Shown here: positions 61,101 through 64,000 of the stretch, in pieces
Layout: every line of letters begins with the position of its first letter
Numbering within the stretch: position 1 is the first letter of the stretch
Origin: Simmondsia chinensis
Taxonomy: Eukaryota > Streptophyta > Magnoliopsida > Caryophyllales > Simmondsiaceae
Direction of reading: 5' to 3'
Length of the DNA: 64,000 nucleotides
Assembly: GCA_018398585.1 (NCBI GenBank)
Contig: JAGTTD010000019.1
Location: forward strand, 124,001 to 188,000
The notes under the pieces: generated by a model
What the model saw: only the letters and a program-made list of their open reading frames with translations
Told to the model about the DNA's origin: nothing
Databases searched by the model: none
Translations under genes and position numbers: made by a program

Positions 61101-61609
61101 GTCCTTGAAGTACTCATCAAAGACACTTCGGATATGCTCTTCATTTTCCACCCAATTGCCCTCTTTATTCCGGATCCTTTTTACCTCATTAACTCTTTTG
61201 CGATGCAAGGTAGAGGCATGGAAAAACTTGGTGTTTCTGTCTCCACAAGTGAGCCAACTAGTTCGGGATCTTTGGGCCCAATGTCTTTCCTCAGCTTCTC
61301 TATATTTACGAAGATTATCGAGGATACACTTCTCCTCTTCGGAGTTCTCCAAGGAGGATGAGCGGCTTTGGAGTTCAGTCAGCCGAGAGAAGGCTTTTTC
61401 CATGAAAATCCTCTTTTCCTTAGATTTTTCCGTGCTCCATCCCTTGAGGACTTTCCTACACGTCTGCGATTTTTGGTCAAGAATAAACATACGGGACCCT
61501 TGGAGATTAGAACTCCGTCCCCTTTCAACAATACTTCTACAGTCATTCTCGAGCATCCATTTGCTTATTTACGTTCCCATTTTTTTACAAATTTGCTGAT
61601 TTGAACATG
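58144..61609 (-). mobile_element. 5'-truncated L1-type LINE in the DABB leader
   Basis: The A-tail (T-run at 58144-58152 on the plus strand) marks the 3' end. The duplication ACG.GGAGCCCTTT is seen at 58132-58145 (C) and 61610-61623 (T), 13 of 14 matching. The body holds RT, zinc-ribbon and RNase H segments in L1 order. The endonuclease and ORF1 are missing, so it is truncated at the 5' end. It has the same orientation as the DABB gene. Confidence 0.9.
58240..61556 (-). pseudogene. LINE ORF2 remnant: RT, zf-RVT, RNase H
   Basis: From 61556 downward the reading has the pre-RT linker (SWLTCGDRNTKFFHASTLHR), a stop at about 61086, then RT (61073-59907) with KAPGPDGFPGFFY, GLRQGDPLSPYLFLL and the catalytic LLYADDCLLF. 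A frame break and a stop lie near 59900-59750. The zf-RVT part (59724 on) has SPRVKHLIWRTFSNAL and CPRCKAPVESAEHLLFFC. The RNase H part starts near 58650 after a one-base loss (INCDAS), includes SVIIESDCKDLIYSI, and has TGA for Trp near 58317. It is not functional. Confidence 0.9.
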
Positions 61610-61708
61610 ACGTGGAGCCCTTTAGACCTTTACAAATTTACGTTCCCAATTTTTTATTTAGGCAAATTATTGCCAAACCTCTATATCATATGTCTCTAAA
61701 TTATGAGT

Positions 61709-62291
61709 TGGGATGGCAATGGGGCAGGGGGGGTACGGGGGGTGTCTCCTTCATATCCGTACCCGTCACCCAAATTCTATACCTGTACCTGCCCTAATAC
61801 CCGCCACGGATATGAAGTGGATACCCGTACCCTCCCTAACAGGTACAAACTCATACCCGTACCCGCCCCATTACCCGCGAGTACCCAACGGGTATGCATT
61901 ACCAGCCCCGTACCCTCTCTAATATGCGTAAAAAACGATTATCCATACCGGATCATATTAGTTATTTAATACTACTTTTAAAAATCAATTATATTTTTTT
62001 ATAACATTGATAAACAATTTGGGTTATTGAATTTAAACGCGTATTATTTTAATTTGAAGGTCAATTATGTATAAAATAAAGCGGGTATAGCGGGTATGAG
62101 GTGGAGTGGGGCAGGTATGGAGCGGGGCGGGGCGGGTACAAAGCTATACCCGTACCCGTCCCATACCCGTGACAGGTACGGGGCGGGTACACCGAACCTG
62201 TACCCACTACCCGCCCCACTTATACCTGTACCCGCCCCAAATGGGCGGGTACCCGCGGGTAGCGGGTTTTACCCTCCCCATTGTCATCCCT
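61709..62291. mobile_element. GC-rich inverted-array element with 10-bp TSD
   Basis: The left end TGGGATGGCAATGGGGC and right end CCCCATTGTCATCCCT are near-perfect inverses, flanked by the perfect direct repeat AATTATGAGT (61699-61708 and 62292-62301). Both arms are arrays of GGGTACGGG/CCCGTACCC words around an AT-rich centre (about 61920-62080). No coding sequence was found; the open frames are by-products of the arrays. Confidence 0.8.
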
Positions 62292-62517
62292 AATTATGAG
62301 TGATGTTATAAGTCATGAGAAAATGGCAACGAGAACGTATGAGGTAATATTATTATAAAAGTTTTTAAATATTATTTATTTAAGTAATATTACAAAATGT
62401 ATTGCAGCTCAAATGGTGAAAGGAGTGATTTACACGTGAGGGGACTAGGGTTCGCATTCCCAATCATGCGTTTTTTGTGCTTTTTTTTTTCGTGGTATAC
62501 ACGTTTTTACATAAATT

Positions 62518-62840
62518 ATATATATATAATTTTCTTATGAGATGGTGAGAACGTGAGAGGGGCAAATTCTAACCCTCCATTATAATGGACGACCAAGATT
62601 TTTTAGGCATTAAAAAAATAACAATTTACCGTGAATATTTATTGAGTATTGAAAAAAATAATAATTTCCTTCATTTATCCATTCTTTCTTCCTGCCCCAT
62701 AAAAGGGTATTGGCCGTAAATTATTTTTTTTAATGTTCAATAAATTTTGGCCGTCCATTACAACAGAAGGCCAGAATTCGTCTCTCTCATGCTCTCATCT
62801 TCTCATAAGAACGTCAGCCAATATATATATTATGTATATT
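62518..62840. mobile_element. Hairpin MITE, arms of about 110 bp
   Basis: The left arm 62518-62630 (TTCTTATGAGATGGTGAGAA, CCATTATAATGGACGACCAA) is the imperfect inverse of 62715-62840 (TTGGCCGTCCATTACAACAG, CATCTTCTCATAAGAACG). About 85 bp separate the arms. The ends run into (AT)n on both sides, which hides any target duplication. Confidence 0.75.
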
Positions 62841-62905
62841 AGCTATCGACTACCTGATTTATTTTGGGCTATTAGCTAAATGGGCAGGTAAAAATTGACT
62901 GAACA

Positions 62906-62979
62906 AGAAATTATTAGGTGATCCTAGAATTTTGCACAAATAAGATGCATGGTGACACCGAATCACCTAATAATTCTTC
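62906..62979. repeat. Short inverted repeat
   Basis: AGAAATTATTAGGTGAT and ATCACCTAATAATTCT are inverses around about 40 bp. The structure could fold as a hairpin; its class is unknown. Confidence 0.7.
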
Positions 62980-63185
62980 AGAATAAGGTCTGTCTAATAG
63001 AACACATGCCATGATCTTTTTTTTTAACCGATCCGACCAATTCCTTCAAGCCTATGGTCAGTCTAATAGAAGTCTCACCTGTGTTCAATTTGTACAAAAC
63101 AAATGAGTCTGAACCATGTCACAAATTGTAGCTAAGCATGATAGAAAATTTTATTATGAATGAATCGATTACGGAAAGGATAGTG

Positions 63186-63403
63186 TGTTACACCGATTTG
63201 GTGTAACGACCTTAGGGTTAGGGTTTAGGTGAGTTAGAGTTAGGTGAGAAAGAGAAATGGAAGAAGGGAATGAGAAGTAGAATTAAGATGAGAAGGAGTT
63301 TAGTTTTGATTGAAGGATTCAAAAGAGACACTTACACCCTTATTTATACTTTCACACAATTAATTTCACTAATTGCACTTTATTATGCTAAGTACATGTA
63401 ACA
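63186..63403 (-). repeat. LTR of a minus-strand gypsy element
   Basis: The plus sequence begins TGTTACACCGATT and ends GTACATGTAACA, giving TG...CA on either strand. A polypurine-type GCGGGGGG tract abuts it on the minus strand, so this is the 3' LTR. The 5' LTR would lie right of the window. Confidence 0.8.
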
Positions 63404-64000
63404 ATACCCCCCGCTCGAGCACTTCCTTGTCCTCAAGGAAGAAACTCAGAAATCGTAAGCGTAGCTCGAAGGCGTTTTCCCAAGTTGCGTCCTCGACCTC
63501 GTGATCCTTCCACTTCACAAGCAGTTGAGTAACCGTAGCATTGTGACGCTTAACGAGACGACGGTCCAAAACGGTCTCGGGTTCCCATTGCGGACCGGGA
63601 AGATGAGGAAGCATACTTGGATGTCCTGCTGTCACCGGGCCCACGTGGCGGCGCAACCGCAATAGACATGGTTGGCCGATGACCGTGCAGCACACAATGC
63701 TTCCCCTGCCATTCAAACGACATAAGTAATTTCTCAAAATTCCAAACAATGGAACCGAGAGTAGCGAGCCATTGAACGCCAAGGACCATGTTGCATCCCC
63801 CTAAATCGATGGCGAGGACGTCACACACAAATTCGGTTCCTTGCACATTCCATTTGAAATCACGACACATAGCACGACAAGAGATACGAGTGCCATCAGC
63901 CACCACAACGGATGTTGTCGAAATAGGTGTGAGAACACACCCTAGCCAACGAGCTTTCCCAAAATCGAGAAAATTATGCGTACTCCCACTGTCCACAAGA
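63404..64000 (-). pseudogene. Gypsy protease joined to chromodomain, RT to integrase deleted
   Basis: The window edge opens inside the protease (VDSGSTHNFLD, then NMVLGVQWLATLG, 63996 to about 63680). About 60-100 bp later, in another frame, the reading is the end of the polyprotein: HPSMLPHLPGPQWEPETVLD and a chromodomain (TQLLVKWKDHEVEDATWENA, about 63610-63440). RT, RNase H and integrase are absent, so roughly 2.5-3 kb is missing relative to a normal element. It continues beyond the window to the right. Confidence 0.85.

Larger units (their letters stand above)
62302..63185. other. Gap with two hairpin structures
   Basis: It is AT-rich, with a MITE at 62518-62840, a short hairpin at 62906-62979 and no coding sequence. 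Confidence 0.5.

Noticed and set aside
61612..62303. Pro/Tyr-rich frames in both halves of the GC-rich element
   Set aside because: The repeated peptide words are by-products of the GGTACCCG arrays.

Overview
This is nuclear DNA of a flowering plant, probably a eudicot. Genes are split by GT-AG introns, the protein families are plant ones (PLS-DYW pentatricopeptide protein, defensin-like peptide, plant-type CRM1), and the gaps are full of Ty3/gypsy, LINE, SINE, Mutator-like and foldback DNA. I see no prokaryotic or organellar block.

Layout, left to right. The last three exons of a GT47 exostosin-type glycosyltransferase (264-2141, +) are followed by an intact defensin-like gene (2526-2847, -). 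Then comes repeat-rich DNA with a 9-bp-TSD Mutator-like element and a decayed gypsy fragment, and a broken second copy of the defensin-like gene (8058-8449, -). A complete eight-exon ATAD3-type mitochondrial AAA ATPase lies at 9863-15102 (+). A gypsy LTR retrotransposon with both LTRs, PBS, PPT and a 5-bp TSD (17694-25993) carries a second element nested in it, which itself carries a solo LTR. Its 3' LTR ends about 150 bp before an intronless DYW-type PPR gene (26145-27911, +). A complete 32-exon exportin-1/CRM1 gene (29218-46248, +) follows. It converges on a ten-exon gene for a SAP-like, acidic, repeat-containing probable nuclear protein (47601-53582, -). A two-exon DABB-barrel gene (56189-58049, -) has a 5'-truncated LINE (58144-61609) in its leader. 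The right edge holds a GC-rich inverted-array element, a hairpin MITE and the 3' end of another gypsy element with a large internal deletion.

The host genes are housekeeping or defence functions with no sign of a shared pathway. The order GT47 - ATAD3 - XPO1 - SAP-like protein looks like a plant microsynteny block that I recall from two duplicated Arabidopsis segments (near At5g16890-At5g17160 and At3g03060-At3g03130). The most interesting points are the SAP-like gene, which looks like a fusion made by tandem duplication with loss of the inner start codon; the tandem triplication of the exportin-1 stop-codon region; the intact/broken defensin-like pair; and three unrelated element families that share one plan of terminal repeats around arrays of short palindromic words. 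I found no convincing new multi-gene system.
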